Counted from the first letter of the stretch, positions 19,891 through 29,118 are shown. The stretch is 48,590 bases of DNA from JANWLD01 sp036278875 (GCA_036278875.1 DASUKF010000006.1:1-48590); one strand, 5' to 3'. Translations and numbers: made by a program. Notes: a model not told the origin generated them from the sequence alone.

Positions 19891-20994
19891 GTGCCAAAAT
19901 CAGCAACAATAACAATGGACGATCTGTTAAAGGATCAGAAAGACATAGAAAACCTGAAACCGGGCGATGTCGTAGAGGGTGTAGTGAACACTGTTCATAA
20001 GAGAGAAATCTGGGTGGATTTGGGGGCCCGGGGCATGGGCGTAGTAGTCGGCCGGGAAATAGGCCACGGCCAGAAGCTTGAGGAAGGCCAGACGGTAACC
20101 GTAAGTGTAGTAGATCCCGAAATAGAACAGGGCTATGCACTGCTAAGTATGCGCCGTGCAGCCAAGGACAAAGGCTGGGACGAACTGCAAAGAATATTCG
20201 ACAATGAGGAGATTGTAGAAATATCACCATACGATGCCAACAGGGGCGGACTTTTGGTCGAGCTGGAAGGTATAAGGGGCTTCTTGCCCGTGTCACAGCT
20301 GGCCGCAGGCCATTACCCCAGAGTATCCGGCGCTGATAAGGACGAAATACTGCAGAAACTTAACGGCTTGGTGAATAAGGGCATACGTTGCAGGATACTG
20401 GATTTGAGCCGCAAGGATAATAAGCTTATATTCTCCGAGAAAGAAGCGGTCAAAGATGATGTACAGCAAGTCTTTTCCAAATTAGCCGTAGGCGACACTG
20501 TAGAGGGTGTTATAACCGGCGTGATAGATTACGGCGCTTTCGTTAACGTCGACGGTATAGAGGGCTTGATACATATATCGGAAATTTCCTGGGAACGCGT
20601 AGAAGACCCCAAGGATTACGTTAAAGTCGGCAACGAGGTAAAGGCAAAGATAATAGCCATAGACAAAGACCGTCTTTCCCTGAGCCTGAAACAAATGCAG
20701 GAAGATCCGTGGCTAAACGAAGTTAACAAATTCTCCAAAGGCTCCTCGGTAGAAGGCAAGATTACCCGGATAACACCTTTCGGCGCTTTCGTTCAACTAA
20801 GCCCTTCGGTTGAGGCTTTGGTACATGTATCAGAGATGGGTGATGATGATTCTGCCGACCCCGAGAAACTTTTTAAGCTTAACGAGAAGAAGCAGTTCAA
20901 AGTTATCGATATTGATAAAGAGGCGAGAAAGATAGCTCTGAGCCTGAAAGATGCCAAGCCGGCCAGGGCCAAGACAACTGAGAAGTCTGAATAG
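19891..20994 (+). CDS. rpsA: 30S ribosomal protein S1
   Basis: The 367-aa protein contains four S1 (OB-fold) repeats at about residues 24-89, 105-184, 200-268 and 284-353. The last two have canonical GVIDYGAFVNVDGIEGLIHISE and RITPFGAFVQL-type sequence. Four repeats, rather than six as in E. coli, is common outside Proteobacteria. S1 helps the ribosome bind mRNA. The GTG start is preceded by a strong AAGGAGG (19874-19880) 10 nt upstream. infB follows after 40 nt without a clear terminator, so the two translation factors are probably one transcription unit. Confidence 0.93.
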   Translation: MPKSATITMDDLLKDQKDIENLKPGDVVEGVVNTVHKREIWVDLGARGMGVVVGREIGHGQKLEEGQTVTVSVVDPEIEQGYALLSMRRAAKDKGWDELQRIFDNEEIVEISPYDANRGGLLVELEGIRGFLPVSQLAAGHYPRVSGADKDEILQKLNGLVNKGIRCRILDLSRKDNKLIFSEKEAVKDDVQQVFSKLAVGDTVEGVITGVIDYGAFVNVDGIEGLIHISEISWERVEDPKDYVKVGNEVKAKIIAIDKDRLSLSLKQMQEDPWLNEVNKFSKGSSVEGKITRITPFGAFVQLSPSVEALVHVSEMGDDDSADPEKLFKLNEKKQFKVIDIDKEARKIALSLKDAKPARAKTTEKSE

Positions 20995-21034
20995 TTAGAC
21001 TATGTAATTAACATAACGCAAGGGAGGAACGACA

Positions 21035-22798
21035 ATGTCACGAACGGTACAAATCGAAGACGGTCTGACGGTCGGTACACTTGCGGAAAAGCTTGAAGTC
21101 CCCGTAACCAATCTGATAGCCGAGCTGATGAAGAACGGTGTATTGGCTACCGTCAATGAGAGAATAGATTTCGATACGGCTGCCATAATAGCGTCCGAAA
21201 TAGATCCTGAGGTGGAACTGAAAAAGCAGGAAGCTCAGGAAGATATACCTCGCAAAAAACAAAAAAAGACCACGAAAGGCGAAAGCCGACCTCCGGTAGT
21301 TGCTGTCATGGGTCATGTAGATCATGGCAAAACTTCACTGCTGGATGCAATCTGCGATACTAAGGTTGCCACCGGAGAAGCTGGCGGAATAACCCAGCAC
21401 ATTTCCGCATATCAGGCCAAGCATAATGACAGGCTTATAACCTTTTTGGACACGCCGGGGCACGAAGCTTTTGCAGCTATTCGCGAGCATGGAGCACATC
21501 TTACCGACCTGGTAATCATAGTTGTAGCGGCCGATGACGGTATAAAGCCTCAGACATCGGAAGCGATAAGGTTCGCAAAAAAGGCAGGAGTGAAAATCCT
21601 GGTCGCAATAAACAAAATTGACAAGGAAGGCGCTGATCCTAACAGAGTAAAGCAGCAGCTATCGGAAAATGGACTGATGCCGGAAGAGTGGGGCGGTGAT
21701 ACGGTATGCGTGGAAGTGTCGGCAAAAACCGGAGACGGTATAGATAAACTGCTCGAAATGATACTGCTGATATCCGATGTCGAAGAGCTGAAGGCGGAAG
21801 TGAGCATTCCGGCCGAAGGACTTATAATCGAGGCTCATATGGAACAAGGCAGAGGTCCAGTAGGAGTAGCTTTGGTGGAGCAGGGTACGTTAAAAAAAGG
21901 TGATTTCGTGGTCGCAGGTACAACGTATGCCAAGGTTCGAAACCTGGAATCTTCAGACGGCACATCCGTAAATAAAGCCGGTCCTTCGACACCGGTGAGG
22001 CTGACAGGTTTCAAGGCGCTTCCCAGATTCGGCGATGAGTTCAAAGTAGTCAGCGACGAAAAAACAGCCCGCAGGCAAGTTGAAGTAAATTCCAGGCAGG
22101 CTTCTGGAGAAAACAAAGACACCCTGACCAGCGGAGACCTGATACGCATAATAGACAGACAGCGGCAGGTAAGCGAGCTTAACCTTATAGTTAAGGCGGA
22201 CGTTCAAGGCTCATTGAAGTCGGTCATAGACGGCTTGAAAGCCTTAAATACGGATGAAGTCGCAGTCCGCATAGTAGGTTTCGGCATAGGCAATGTGACA
22301 GAGAAGGATGAGCACCTTGCTTCCACCAGCGGTGCGATAATCTACGGATTCAATATAGACATGCCTTCCAACATACGCCAGCTTGCCAACAGGGATAAGG
22401 TATCTGTTCGCATGTTCAAGGTGATATACGAACTTATAGATGATACCAAGCAGGAGCTCGAGAAACTGCTGCCGGCCGAGATAGTCAGGACGGATGTCGG
22501 CAGGCTGCTGGTAAAGGGCGTTTTCAAGATTACCAAAACAGAGGTAATATGCGGCGGCGAAGTAACCAAGGGCAAGCTTACGGTGCCGGCCCTTGCCAAT
22601 GCATACAGGGATGATGAGACTATAGCGGAGAACTTGGAGATATTAAGCTTGAAACACGGGCCTCAAGAAACCAAAGAGGTACAGGCCGGAGAAATGTGCG
22701 GAGTGAGCTTCAAATCAGAGTCACGAGTGGATATCAAGGAAGGCGACAGGCTGGAATTCTTTACGATAGAAGAAAAAGTCAGGAAACTTCAGGAGTAA
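21035..22798 (+). CDS. infB: Translation initiation factor IF-2
   Basis: Residues 3-52 form one short IF2-N-type domain, and a brief Lys/Glu linker leads to the G domain: GHVDHGKT (93-100), DTPGH (139-143) and NKID (~194-197). Domain II and the C-terminal fMet-tRNA-binding part follow. At 587 aa it lacks the long N-terminal extension of E. coli IF-2. It delivers initiator fMet-tRNA to the 30S subunit, and partners for that chemistry (fmt, def, map) are in this window. GGGAGG (21022-21027) lies 7 nt before ATG. The downstream acidic protein gene starts 6 nt after the stop. Confidence 0.95.
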   Translation: MSRTVQIEDGLTVGTLAEKLEVPVTNLIAELMKNGVLATVNERIDFDTAAIIASEIDPEVELKKQEAQEDIPRKKQKKTTKGESRPPVVAVMGHVDHGKTSLLDAICDTKVATGEAGGITQHISAYQAKHNDRLITFLDTPGHEAFAAIREHGAHLTDLVIIVVAADDGIKPQTSEAIRFAKKAGVKILVAINKIDKEGADPNRVKQQLSENGLMPEEWGGDTVCVEVSAKTGDGIDKLLEMILLISDVEELKAEVSIPAEGLIIEAHMEQGRGPVGVALVEQGTLKKGDFVVAGTTYAKVRNLESSDGTSVNKAGPSTPVRLTGFKALPRFGDEFKVVSDEKTARRQVEVNSRQASGENKDTLTSGDLIRIIDRQRQVSELNLIVKADVQGSLKSVIDGLKALNTDEVAVRIVGFGIGNVTEKDEHLASTSGAIIYGFNIDMPSNIRQLANRDKVSVRMFKVIYELIDDTKQELEKLLPAEIVRTDVGRLLVKGVFKITKTEVICGGEVTKGKLTVPALANAYRDDETIAENLEILSLKHGPQETKEVQAGEMCGVSFKSESRVDIKEGDRLEFFTIEEKVRKLQE

Positions 22799-22804
22799 TA
22801 AGAT

Positions 22805-24799
22805 ATGCCTGGGGAAAACTGGAACCCGTACGCGGAAGCCGGCGATGAGGAAGAGGAAGCGCGCGCCGCTGAAGCGGAAGCCAGAAAGCGCGCAGAAGAA
22901 GAGGAAAGACGGGCTGAAGAGCTCAAGAAAATATTCGGAAGCGCCGAAGGGGGCATGTTCGGTTTTTCTCCCGAGGCCGAGGATGAAGACGAAGAAGCCG
23001 GCAATGAAGAAGAGGGCGGAATCTTTAGCGGCCTCGGCGAGGCGGTTTCCGAAGGTGACGAAGATAATGACGGAGAACCGGAGGAAGAAGCTGACAGCAT
23101 ACTTGACATAGATCATGGTTCCGGCAACGAAACATCCGGTGAGGAAGATGAATCAGAGAATGGGGAATCTCAAGCAATCGAAGAAGAACCTGTAGAGCTT
23201 GAGGCCGAGATTGCTGAGGCGGTTGAGGAAGAACCCGTTGAAGAAGAGGTTGAACCTGCCCGGGCAGAGGAACCGACAGGCGCTGAAACCATAGAGTCCC
23301 AGGATGACTCTGCAGAGGAAGAGGTCGCTGAGCAAGAAGCTGAGGCCGATGAGCCTGCTGAAGAGATTGCGCCCGTGCCGGTTGAGGAAGAACCTGCCCC
23401 GGCTGAAGACGAGCCTGCGGAAGATTTAGAGCCGACAGAAGCCGAGCAAACCGTAGAATTACCTGAAGCTGAAGATACCGAAGAAGAGCCCATAGAAGCA
23501 GAGGAGGAGCCTCTGGAAGCGGAAGAAGAACCGGAAGGACCCGAAGAAATATCGGATATGGAAACAGAAGAAGAGGACACGACTGAAGCCGGCGGCGAGG
23601 ATGCTCAGGAAGTAGAAGATTCTACTGCCGAGGACAACGAGCCCGAGCCCATACCTGAAGAAGAAGTCGCGGCAGCCGAACTGGCCGCGGAGGAGGAAGA
23701 CCACGGCAGGATACCGGAGCATATGCCGCATAAAGCGGAAATTCCTCTGGATGAAGCTGAAACGGAAGCTCAAGAGCAGGCGGAAGCGGAGGTTGTTGCC
23801 GCAGAATCCGAGGATGAGCAGCCGGGTGCCGACGAAGCTGAACCCGATTTGGAGGCAGAAGAAATGCTCCGTGAAGAAAAAAATGCCCGCGAAAGGGTTT
23901 TAGACGAATTCAGAAAGCAGCAAGAAGCCGTAAATGAAGCACAAGCTGAAAACAAAGCGGAAAAACCCGCCGCGCGGCCAAACAAGGGACCGAAAGAATA
24001 TATGGATGAAATGGCACCGGCCATACTGGTAGGTTCCTTCGTGAATGATCTTAGCAGAGGACGGGACAGGAAGCTTGGCCGCAGAATTGATGAAGCTAAC
24101 CGGGATATAGAACAGATTAAGTCCAATACGGCGGATGCCATAGAAGCCGGCGCAAGACGGGCGGAAAAAAGACAGGCTATGCATGACGAGGAAAGGATAG
24201 AACAACAAACCGGCGAGCAAGATGAGAATACAACCGTTGAAAGACACATAAGTAACGAAGAAGCTCTGCTGGACAACAGGGATGAAAAACACGAGTCGGC
24301 CATAAGGGAAGGCGAGGCTGATGAAAGCGCCGAAATTTCATCCGTAGCTGCCGCTGAAGCTCCCGGCGAAGAACGGTCAGGGCTAAGCAATCAGGAATTC
24401 AGCGGTCAGACGGACGAATATATAAATACTGAAGGCAACGAAGAAATATCGGTGGAAACTCTGGCCTCCAGCCATGAAACAGATGCTGTCAGGCATGAGG
24501 AGCTGTCATTTGATGAAAGACAGGAAAGGGTATCCCTGACACCGCCTGACGACGATACGGACACTTCGATTCATCATGGCCAGAGCGAAAACGGTGCTAA
24601 GTCAATATCCGACATATTGAATTATACTCACAGGACTAGCGCCAGGTCGGCGGATTTGCATGAAGTCGGCAGTGATACGTCTCTTATTTCTTCAGAGGTT
24701 AGTTCAACCGCAAAAGAACATGAGTCCGCGATAAAAGCCGGGGTTATAGCCGGCCTTACGGTAGCTGTATTGATAGCTGCCTTTCTTATATTCGGATGA
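22805..24799 (+). CDS. Very acidic, Ala/Glu-rich tail-anchored protein (664 aa)
   Basis: Not recognised. Residues ~1-390 are dominated by Glu, Ala, Asp and Pro, with early charged helical stretches (~15-45) and many EEEP/EAEE-like runs. A more mixed, basic-containing helical part (~365-480) includes ARPNKGPKEYMDEMAPAILVGSFVNDLSRGRDRKLGRR-type sequence, which may fold. The protein ends in one hydrophobic helix, AGVIAGLTVAVLIAAFLIFG (residues 645-664), with nothing behind it and no signal peptide at the front, so it would be anchored by its tail with the acidic part in the cytosol. It follows infB by 6 nt; GGAG inside the end of infB may be its ribosome site. An interaction with ribosomes or basic proteins is conceivable but speculative. 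Confidence 0.75.
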   Translation: MPGENWNPYAEAGDEEEEARAAEAEARKRAEEEERRAEELKKIFGSAEGGMFGFSPEAEDEDEEAGNEEEGGIFSGLGEAVSEGDEDNDGEPEEEADSILDIDHGSGNETSGEEDESENGESQAIEEEPVELEAEIAEAVEEEPVEEEVEPARAEEPTGAETIESQDDSAEEEVAEQEAEADEPAEEIAPVPVEEEPAPAEDEPAEDLEPTEAEQTVELPEAEDTEEEPIEAEEEPLEAEEEPEGPEEISDMETEEEDTTEAGGEDAQEVEDSTAEDNEPEPIPEEEVAAAELAAEEEDHGRIPEHMPHKAEIPLDEAETEAQEQAEAEVVAAESEDEQPGADEAEPDLEAEEMLREEKNARERVLDEFRKQQEAVNEAQAENKAEKPAARPNKGPKEYMDEMAPAILVGSFVNDLSRGRDRKLGRRIDEANRDIEQIKSNTADAIEAGARRAEKRQAMHDEERIEQQTGEQDENTTVERHISNEEALLDNRDEKHESAIREGEADESAEISSVAAAEAPGEERSGLSNQEFSGQTDEYINTEGNEEISVETLASSHETDAVRHEELSFDERQERVSLTPPDDDTDTSIHHGQSENGAKSISDILNYTHRTSARSADLHEVGSDTSLISSEVSSTAKEHESAIKAGVIAGLTVAVLIAAFLIFG

Positions 24800-24806
24800 A
24801 GTAAGT

Positions 24807-24833
24807 TTGAGAAAACTGAAATTTTGTTAAAAT
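24807..24833 (+). promoter_or_regulatory. Promoter of the DUF5663-like gene (leaderless type)
   Basis: TTGAGA (24807-24812), 15 bp, TAAAAT (24828-24833), with ATG 6 nt later. The short spacer lowers confidence, but the -10 to ATG distance matches other genes in this window. Confidence 0.45.
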
Positions 24834-24839
24834 GTAGAC

Positions 24840-25202
24840 ATGTTCAAACTTGATAATAACTTTTTAAAAGAACTGGGTTTGGGGAACCTGCCGGCTCATG
24901 AGAAGAACAATATGCTGGCGCACATCTACGAAACCCTGGAGATGCGTGTAGGCGTGCGTCTCGCCAGCGGTATGAGCGATGCGCAATTGGATGAATTTGA
25001 GAGCTACATAAACAAGAACGATGAGAGCGGCGCATTGAAATGGCTAGAGACCAACTTCCCTAACTATAAGGATGTGGTGGCCGAAGAACTAGGAAAGCTC
25101 AAGGAAGAGGTAAAAGCGTCGGCTCCGCAGATACTGGAGGAAGTTTTCAAAAATCAGAACCAGCCGCCGCCGGCTAATCCCACAGCCGGTCCGATTCAAT
25201 AG
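24840..25202 (+). CDS. DUF5663-like small protein (120 aa)
   Basis: An N-terminal segment LDNNFLKELGLGNLP is followed by a predicted helical bundle with RLASGMSDAQLDEFE and WLETNFPNYKDVV. This layout (LGL motif, R-L-x-x-x-(L/M)-(S/T)-(E/D)-x-Q-L-x-E-F-E, then a W/F-L-x-x-x-x-P-(D/N)-(F/Y) segment) fits DUF5663 proteins, which are frequent in Patescibacteria and have no known function. The tail is Pro/Asn-rich and probably disordered. It converges on fmt with a 1-bp gap, and no terminator is visible between them. Confidence 0.65.
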   Translation: MFKLDNNFLKELGLGNLPAHEKNNMLAHIYETLEMRVGVRLASGMSDAQLDEFESYINKNDESGALKWLETNFPNYKDVVAEELGKLKEEVKASAPQILEEVFKNQNQPPPANPTAGPIQ

Positions 25203-25203
25203 T

Positions 25204-26106
25204 TTACAGGCGCTGTGCGTAGCCTCTTAGAAACTCGTCTGTAGACATCTCGCGTTTTCCAGCAGGCTGGATACGTTTTATGATAAGCGAACCTTTGCCG
25301 GCAAAAACTGACAGGGATTTACCTTCTACTTTATAATCTCCAGGTTTTCCCGACTCATCTGATACTTCAGCAGCAGTGATGATGCTATCTACCGAGGCGA
25401 GCTGCGTACGGCTCTTCGGCCAGCCTGCGTAGGCCCTTATTTCCTTTTCTATGGCTTTTGCCGGCTTGTCCCAGTCAATGACCCCGTCTTCTTTTTTTAT
25501 CTTCCGAGTGTAGGTGGCCCCTGTATCCGCTTGTGGTACAGGTTCTAATCCTTCCCCGGAAAATATGCTTTCTAAGCAGTTTATGAGCAATTCGCTGCCG
25601 GTTTGAAGCAGATTATCAGCTAAATACTGCTTGGTCTCATGACCCGATAGTCCGATTTTTTTCTGGGCGAGGACAGGGCCTTTGTCCATATCTTCGCTAA
25701 GAAGCATTATAGATACCCCGGTCTCTTTACTGCCATCCAAAATGGTTTCCTCTATCGGCGCCGGTCCTCGCCCCTTAGGCAATAATGACGGGTGAATATT
25801 GAGAATGCCTTTAGGAAATATATCTATAACCTCCTTCGGTACGACCAATCCATAAGCGACCAATATACCTGCGGCCGGCTTAAGATTTTTCAACTCTTTG
25901 GCTACAGATCCCATATCTAGAGATATTGTAAGAGGTATGTTATGTCTTGTTGCTAAATTCTCTATATCCGTATCCTTAGGTCTTGAGAATATTCTTATCA
26001 CGTCATAACCCCTGTCCAGCAGAGCTTCTAAGACGCTATAGTCGGAATCCACACCGGTAGCTAATTGCTCATTACCGAAAAATACCAGTTTTTTAGACTC
26101 GGACAT
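25204..26106 (-). CDS. fmt: Methionyl-tRNA formyltransferase
   Basis: At 300 aa it is near the usual ~310. The formyltransferase triad is present: Asn103 and His105 in ILNIHPSLLP, and Asp141 in SEDMDKGPVL. The loop reads LLPKGRGPAPIEE, as in Fmt (LLPRxRGxAPI). The C-terminal OB-type domain with RKIKKEDGVIDWDKPA is also typical. It formylates Met-tRNA(fMet) with 10-formyl-THF before initiation. The gene starts 3 nt after def, and priA lies upstream, giving the common priA-def-fmt operon order. Confidence 0.93.
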   Translation of the reverse strand: MSESKKLVFFGNEQLATGVDSDYSVLEALLDRGYDVIRIFSRPKDTDIENLATRHNIPLTISLDMGSVAKELKNLKPAAGILVAYGLVVPKEVIDIFPKGILNIHPSLLPKGRGPAPIEETILDGSKETGVSIMLLSEDMDKGPVLAQKKIGLSGHETKQYLADNLLQTGSELLINCLESIFSGEGLEPVPQADTGATYTRKIKKEDGVIDWDKPAKAIEKEIRAYAGWPKSRTQLASVDSIITAAEVSDESGKPGDYKVEGKSLSVFAGKGSLIIKRIQPAGKREMSTDEFLRGYAQRL

Positions 26107-26109
26107 AAA

Positions 26110-26685
26110 CTATTCCCAAAGGCCGCTGTTATCTTTTACTTCTTTTTCATAATCCAGGGGCTCTAGGGAGCCGTCTTCTTCGAGTTCGAAAAAAGAGTCC
26201 GGTTTATCTTTGATATGGTCTATAAAGACCTTTCCTTTGGTGTGGTCTATTTCGTGCTGGAGTACTCTGGCCAGGAAACCTTCCGCACTCAAGCGTACTT
26301 CGCGGCCATCCATGTCCAGGGCTTTTATCTTGATCTTGTTATATCTGGGTACTTTGCCGTATATATTCTTTACGCTAAGGCAGCCCTCATAATCTTCAAT
26401 AATATCGCCGTATACCTTAGTGATTTGGGGGTTAATATAAACCTGAAAACCCCGGTCGCCTTTATTATCGAAGTTATTACGCACGATAATTATACGCAAA
26501 GGCCTGTTTACCTGTATCGCCGCCAAAGCTACGCCCAGCTCGTGCTGGCGGCTGTCTTCCCAGGATAATGTGGCCTCCTGCATGTCGCGAGCGAGTTTTC
26601 TAATATCATCGGTAATGATTCCTATTTTTTTGGAACGCTGACGAAGGCTCTTATGGGGCAGGGTTATTATGTCGGATTTATTCAT
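26110..26685 (-). CDS. def: Peptide deformylase
   Basis: At 191 aa it has the three family motifs in order: GVALAAIQ (51-58; normally G-x-G-x-A-A-x-Q, so the second Gly is Ala), EGCLS (100-104) and QHEIDHTKG with HEIDH at 144-148. Cys102 and the two histidines bind the catalytic metal. The enzyme removes the formyl group from nascent proteins, the step after Fmt and before methionine aminopeptidase (map at 30373). An acidic C-terminal tail (~160-191) is somewhat longer than in minimal enzymes. Confidence 0.93.
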   Translation of the reverse strand: MNKSDIITLPHKSLRQRSKKIGIITDDIRKLARDMQEATLSWEDSRQHELGVALAAIQVNRPLRIIIVRNNFDNKGDRGFQVYINPQITKVYGDIIEDYEGCLSVKNIYGKVPRYNKIKIKALDMDGREVRLSAEGFLARVLQHEIDHTKGKVFIDHIKDKPDSFFELEEDGSLEPLDYEKEVKDNSGLWE

Positions 26686-26713
26686 TACAACAAGTATAAA
26701 GCAATAGTACGGA

Positions 26714-28660
26714 CTATAAAAAGTTATTCGGGTCTATATCTACTCTGAATGAACTGGGAATGGAATGGGCAAGGGCGGCTAGCGTTGAGCGGCTTTTTGA
26801 TTTTATAAGCACCTGCCAGTGCCATTTTGATGCTTTTTTTTCAACGAAATTAGGTGATGGTCCAAGTATTTCTACCTTTTGGCTATCCAAGCTTAGCTTG
26901 TCTAAAAGTTTGTTCAACGACTGCTCGGCGGATTTTGCAGAACTTCGGGCACTTTCAATTTTCATTACAGAATAGAAAGGGGGGAAGCCGTGTTTCTTTC
27001 TTTGTAGGATTTCCTGATTATAAAAATCCTTCCACTTATCCTGGATTCCGGCCTCTACGGAGGGGCTGTCCGGATTGAATGTCTGCACTATAAAGACTCC
27101 GTTCTTGTGTCCGCGGTTAACCCTTCCTTCAAGCTGTCTGATAAGCTGATAAGCCCTTTCGCTAGAACTGAAATCGGGAAAATCAAGCTCGCTGTCACCC
27201 AGAAGCATAGCCACTACACTCAGGCGCGGCAGGTCATGGCCTTTGGCGATTATCTGGGTCCCGACGATTATGTCAACATCCTTCAGCACATCATCATAAA
27301 CATTTTCCAGTCTTTCGGCCTTCTTATTATCCTTATCGAACCGGGCTATTCGGGCATCGGGAAATATCTTTGACAGGCTTTCGACTATAGCTTTGGTACC
27401 GGGACTGTTGAAGTATATGTTTGCAGAACCGCAGGAGGGACAGCGCGACGGCGGTGCTTTTGAGAAGCCGCAGGTGTGGCATCTTAGAATGTGCTGGTCG
27501 CCGTGGTAAACCAGTGGTAAATCACAGTTTATACAAGTTTCCCTGGAGCCGCAGTCCTGACAGGATACGGACCTTGCCGAACCGCGCTTGTTGATGAACA
27601 GCATTGCCTGATCGCCTTTTTTGAGAGCGTCTGACACCTTGGTTATAAGTGTCCGGCTTATGAGTGGATAGCTGGTTTTCTCGCTATTGTCCAGTAGATT
27701 TACTGTTAACCGGTTGGCGGAGGGTTTTTCACCGGTCAGGGCAAGATGTTCCAGGCGTATTACGGGTATATACTTCTGCTCGGCCATATAATAATCCGTC
27801 ACCGGCGGCGTAGCCGAGCCGAATATAAGATTCGCTGAGGATAAGCGGGTCAGCATACTAGCTACACGGTTTGCATGATAAAAAGGCCTGGACTCTTGTT
27901 TGTAGGCCGGTTCGTGGAACTCGTCTGATACTATCAAGCCTATATTTTTCAAGGGCAGAAATAATGTGGAGCGGGGCCCTATTATGACCATGGGCTTTTT
28001 ACTTCTGAAGGACTTGCCCCAAAGTTCTCGCCGCTGTTTTGTCGTAAGTGAAGAGTGGTTAATCTCTACACTGTTTCCGAAAGCACTCTCAAAATGTTTG
28101 GCTATGGGAGCGGTCAGTGATATCTCTGGCGTAAGTATTATGACGGATTTCTTCTTTTCCAGGCTGTCCCTGGCAAGTTCCAGATAAAGCCTGGTTTTGC
28201 CGCTGCCGGTAACACCGAAAAGTATGTTAGTTCGTTTGCCTTCATTGAAATTTTTGCTGATATCACGGTAGGCCTTCTCCTGCTCCTTTGTAAGCGGGGG
28301 CAATTTTGGCGAAAGAAAACCGGCAGAAGAACCATCATCGCTACCCGGGGCGGGCCCGATCAGGAAACCCGGAGCAAAAAGCTGGGCTATTCCTCCAACA
28401 CTGCCGGGATAGAAATCTATCATCCATTCGAGCAGCTTAATTTGTACAGAGGGCAGCGTCATATCTTCTATTGTTTCGTCGATTGAAACCGTTTTAAATT
28501 CCGGCTTATTTACAGTCCTGATGACGATTCCCAGACAGCGCTTGCCGCGCAGACTCAAGATTACGGTTTGTCCGCTTTGCAGCCCGTGCTCATAACTATA
28601 AGTAAGCGGCTCTTTGCCGTGGAACTTGTTGTCAGCCGGGATAACCTCGTAAAAAAACAT
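26714..28660 (-). CDS. priA: Primosomal protein N' (PriA helicase)
   Basis: The 648-aa protein has an N-terminal 3'-DNA-binding-like domain (~1-100), Walker A GVTGSGKT (149-156), a Walker B/DEAH box that reads SDEFHE (DEFH at 246-249 instead of DEEH), paired zinc-binding cysteines (CQDCG, CINC, CHTCG, CPSCG; about residues 367-410) and the helicase C-terminal core (IARFDKDN, VGTQIIAKGHD). It restarts stalled forks by loading the replicative helicase. It is shorter than E. coli PriA (732 aa). It heads the minus-strand priA-def-fmt unit; def starts 28 nt downstream. Its ATG lies inside a perfect inverted repeat (28656-28671). Confidence 0.92.
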   Translation of the reverse strand: MFFYEVIPADNKFHGKEPLTYSYEHGLQSGQTVILSLRGKRCLGIVIRTVNKPEFKTVSIDETIEDMTLPSVQIKLLEWMIDFYPGSVGGIAQLFAPGFLIGPAPGSDDGSSAGFLSPKLPPLTKEQEKAYRDISKNFNEGKRTNILFGVTGSGKTRLYLELARDSLEKKKSVIILTPEISLTAPIAKHFESAFGNSVEINHSSLTTKQRRELWGKSFRSKKPMVIIGPRSTLFLPLKNIGLIVSDEFHEPAYKQESRPFYHANRVASMLTRLSSANLIFGSATPPVTDYYMAEQKYIPVIRLEHLALTGEKPSANRLTVNLLDNSEKTSYPLISRTLITKVSDALKKGDQAMLFINKRGSARSVSCQDCGSRETCINCDLPLVYHGDQHILRCHTCGFSKAPPSRCPSCGSANIYFNSPGTKAIVESLSKIFPDARIARFDKDNKKAERLENVYDDVLKDVDIIVGTQIIAKGHDLPRLSVVAMLLGDSELDFPDFSSSERAYQLIRQLEGRVNRGHKNGVFIVQTFNPDSPSVEAGIQDKWKDFYNQEILQRKKHGFPPFYSVMKIESARSSAKSAEQSLNKLLDKLSLDSQKVEILGPSPNFVEKKASKWHWQVLIKSKSRSTLAALAHSIPSSFRVDIDPNNFL

Positions 28661-28671
28661 ACCAGTATGTT
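28656..28671. promoter_or_regulatory. Inverted repeat over the priA start codon
   Basis: AACATAC-CA-GTATGTT, a perfect 7-bp inverted repeat, covers the priA start (minus ATG = 28658-28660). It could be an operator; the divergent winged-helix gene at 28782 is an obvious candidate regulator. The site may be coincidental. Confidence 0.4.
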
Positions 28672-28781
28672 ACTCAGTATAATCTATTAATTTTGGATTT
28701 GATGAATCTTTGCCAGGAGTGTAATATAGGTTGTATTGTGTCTTGCGTTGTTTCAATAACATCGCTGGCAATGGGATAAAA

Positions 28782-29069
28782 ATGTTAGACGTATTTATTA
28801 CATCACGCGTACGCAGGAAAATCATAGTGGTCTATGCCAAGTATCCTGACTTTAAAACTCACGTAAGGGGTCTGGCTAAACTTATAAAAGAAGATGCCGG
28901 CAACATACAGCGCGAACTTAAAAGATTGGAAAAAGTCGGTTTTCTCACTTCGGAGCGGCAAGCCAACACCAAAGTATATGCGACAAATAAACATTTCCCG
29001 ATTTTCAAGGAACTTCAAAGCATAGTCCTAAAATCGCAAAGAGCGGCCGCACAAAAGAAACAGCAATAA
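28782..29069 (+). CDS. Winged helix-turn-helix regulator (95 aa)
   Basis: LDVFITSRVRRKIIVVYAKYPD forms a first helix. HVRGLAKLIKEDAGNIQRELKRLEKVGFL is a typical HTH with the recognition helix around NIQRELKRLE. It is followed by a wing, SERQANTKVYATNKHFP, giving an ArsR/MarR-like wHTH of a type common in Patescibacteria. The frame extends upstream to 28731, but ATG at 28782 is preferred because the conserved domain begins there. It has a basic C-terminal tail. It is divergent from priA, with a 121-bp intergenic region. Target unknown; autoregulation or control of priA is inference. Confidence 0.7.
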   Translation: MLDVFITSRVRRKIIVVYAKYPDFKTHVRGLAKLIKEDAGNIQRELKRLEKVGFLTSERQANTKVYATNKHFPIFKELQSIVLKSQRAAAQKKQQ

Positions 29070-29082
29070 CCCGGGCTAATTC

Positions 29083-29111
29083 TTGTATATTCGGTAAAAC
29101 TAGTGTAAAAT
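29083..29111 (+). promoter_or_regulatory. rpsU promoter (leaderless type)
   Basis: TTGTAT (29083-29088), 17 bp, TAAAAT (29106-29111). The ATG at 29119 is 7 nt beyond the -10, so the predicted transcript begins at that ATG. The ATG at 29113 would lie upstream of the expected transcription start. Confidence 0.65.
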
Positions 29112-29118
29112 TATGCCA

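Noticed and set aside
22721..24390. Several minus-strand Ser/Phe-rich frames opposite the acidic protein
   Set aside because: They are mirror images of Glu/Ala codon runs (GAA/GAG/GCC) and have low-complexity translations.
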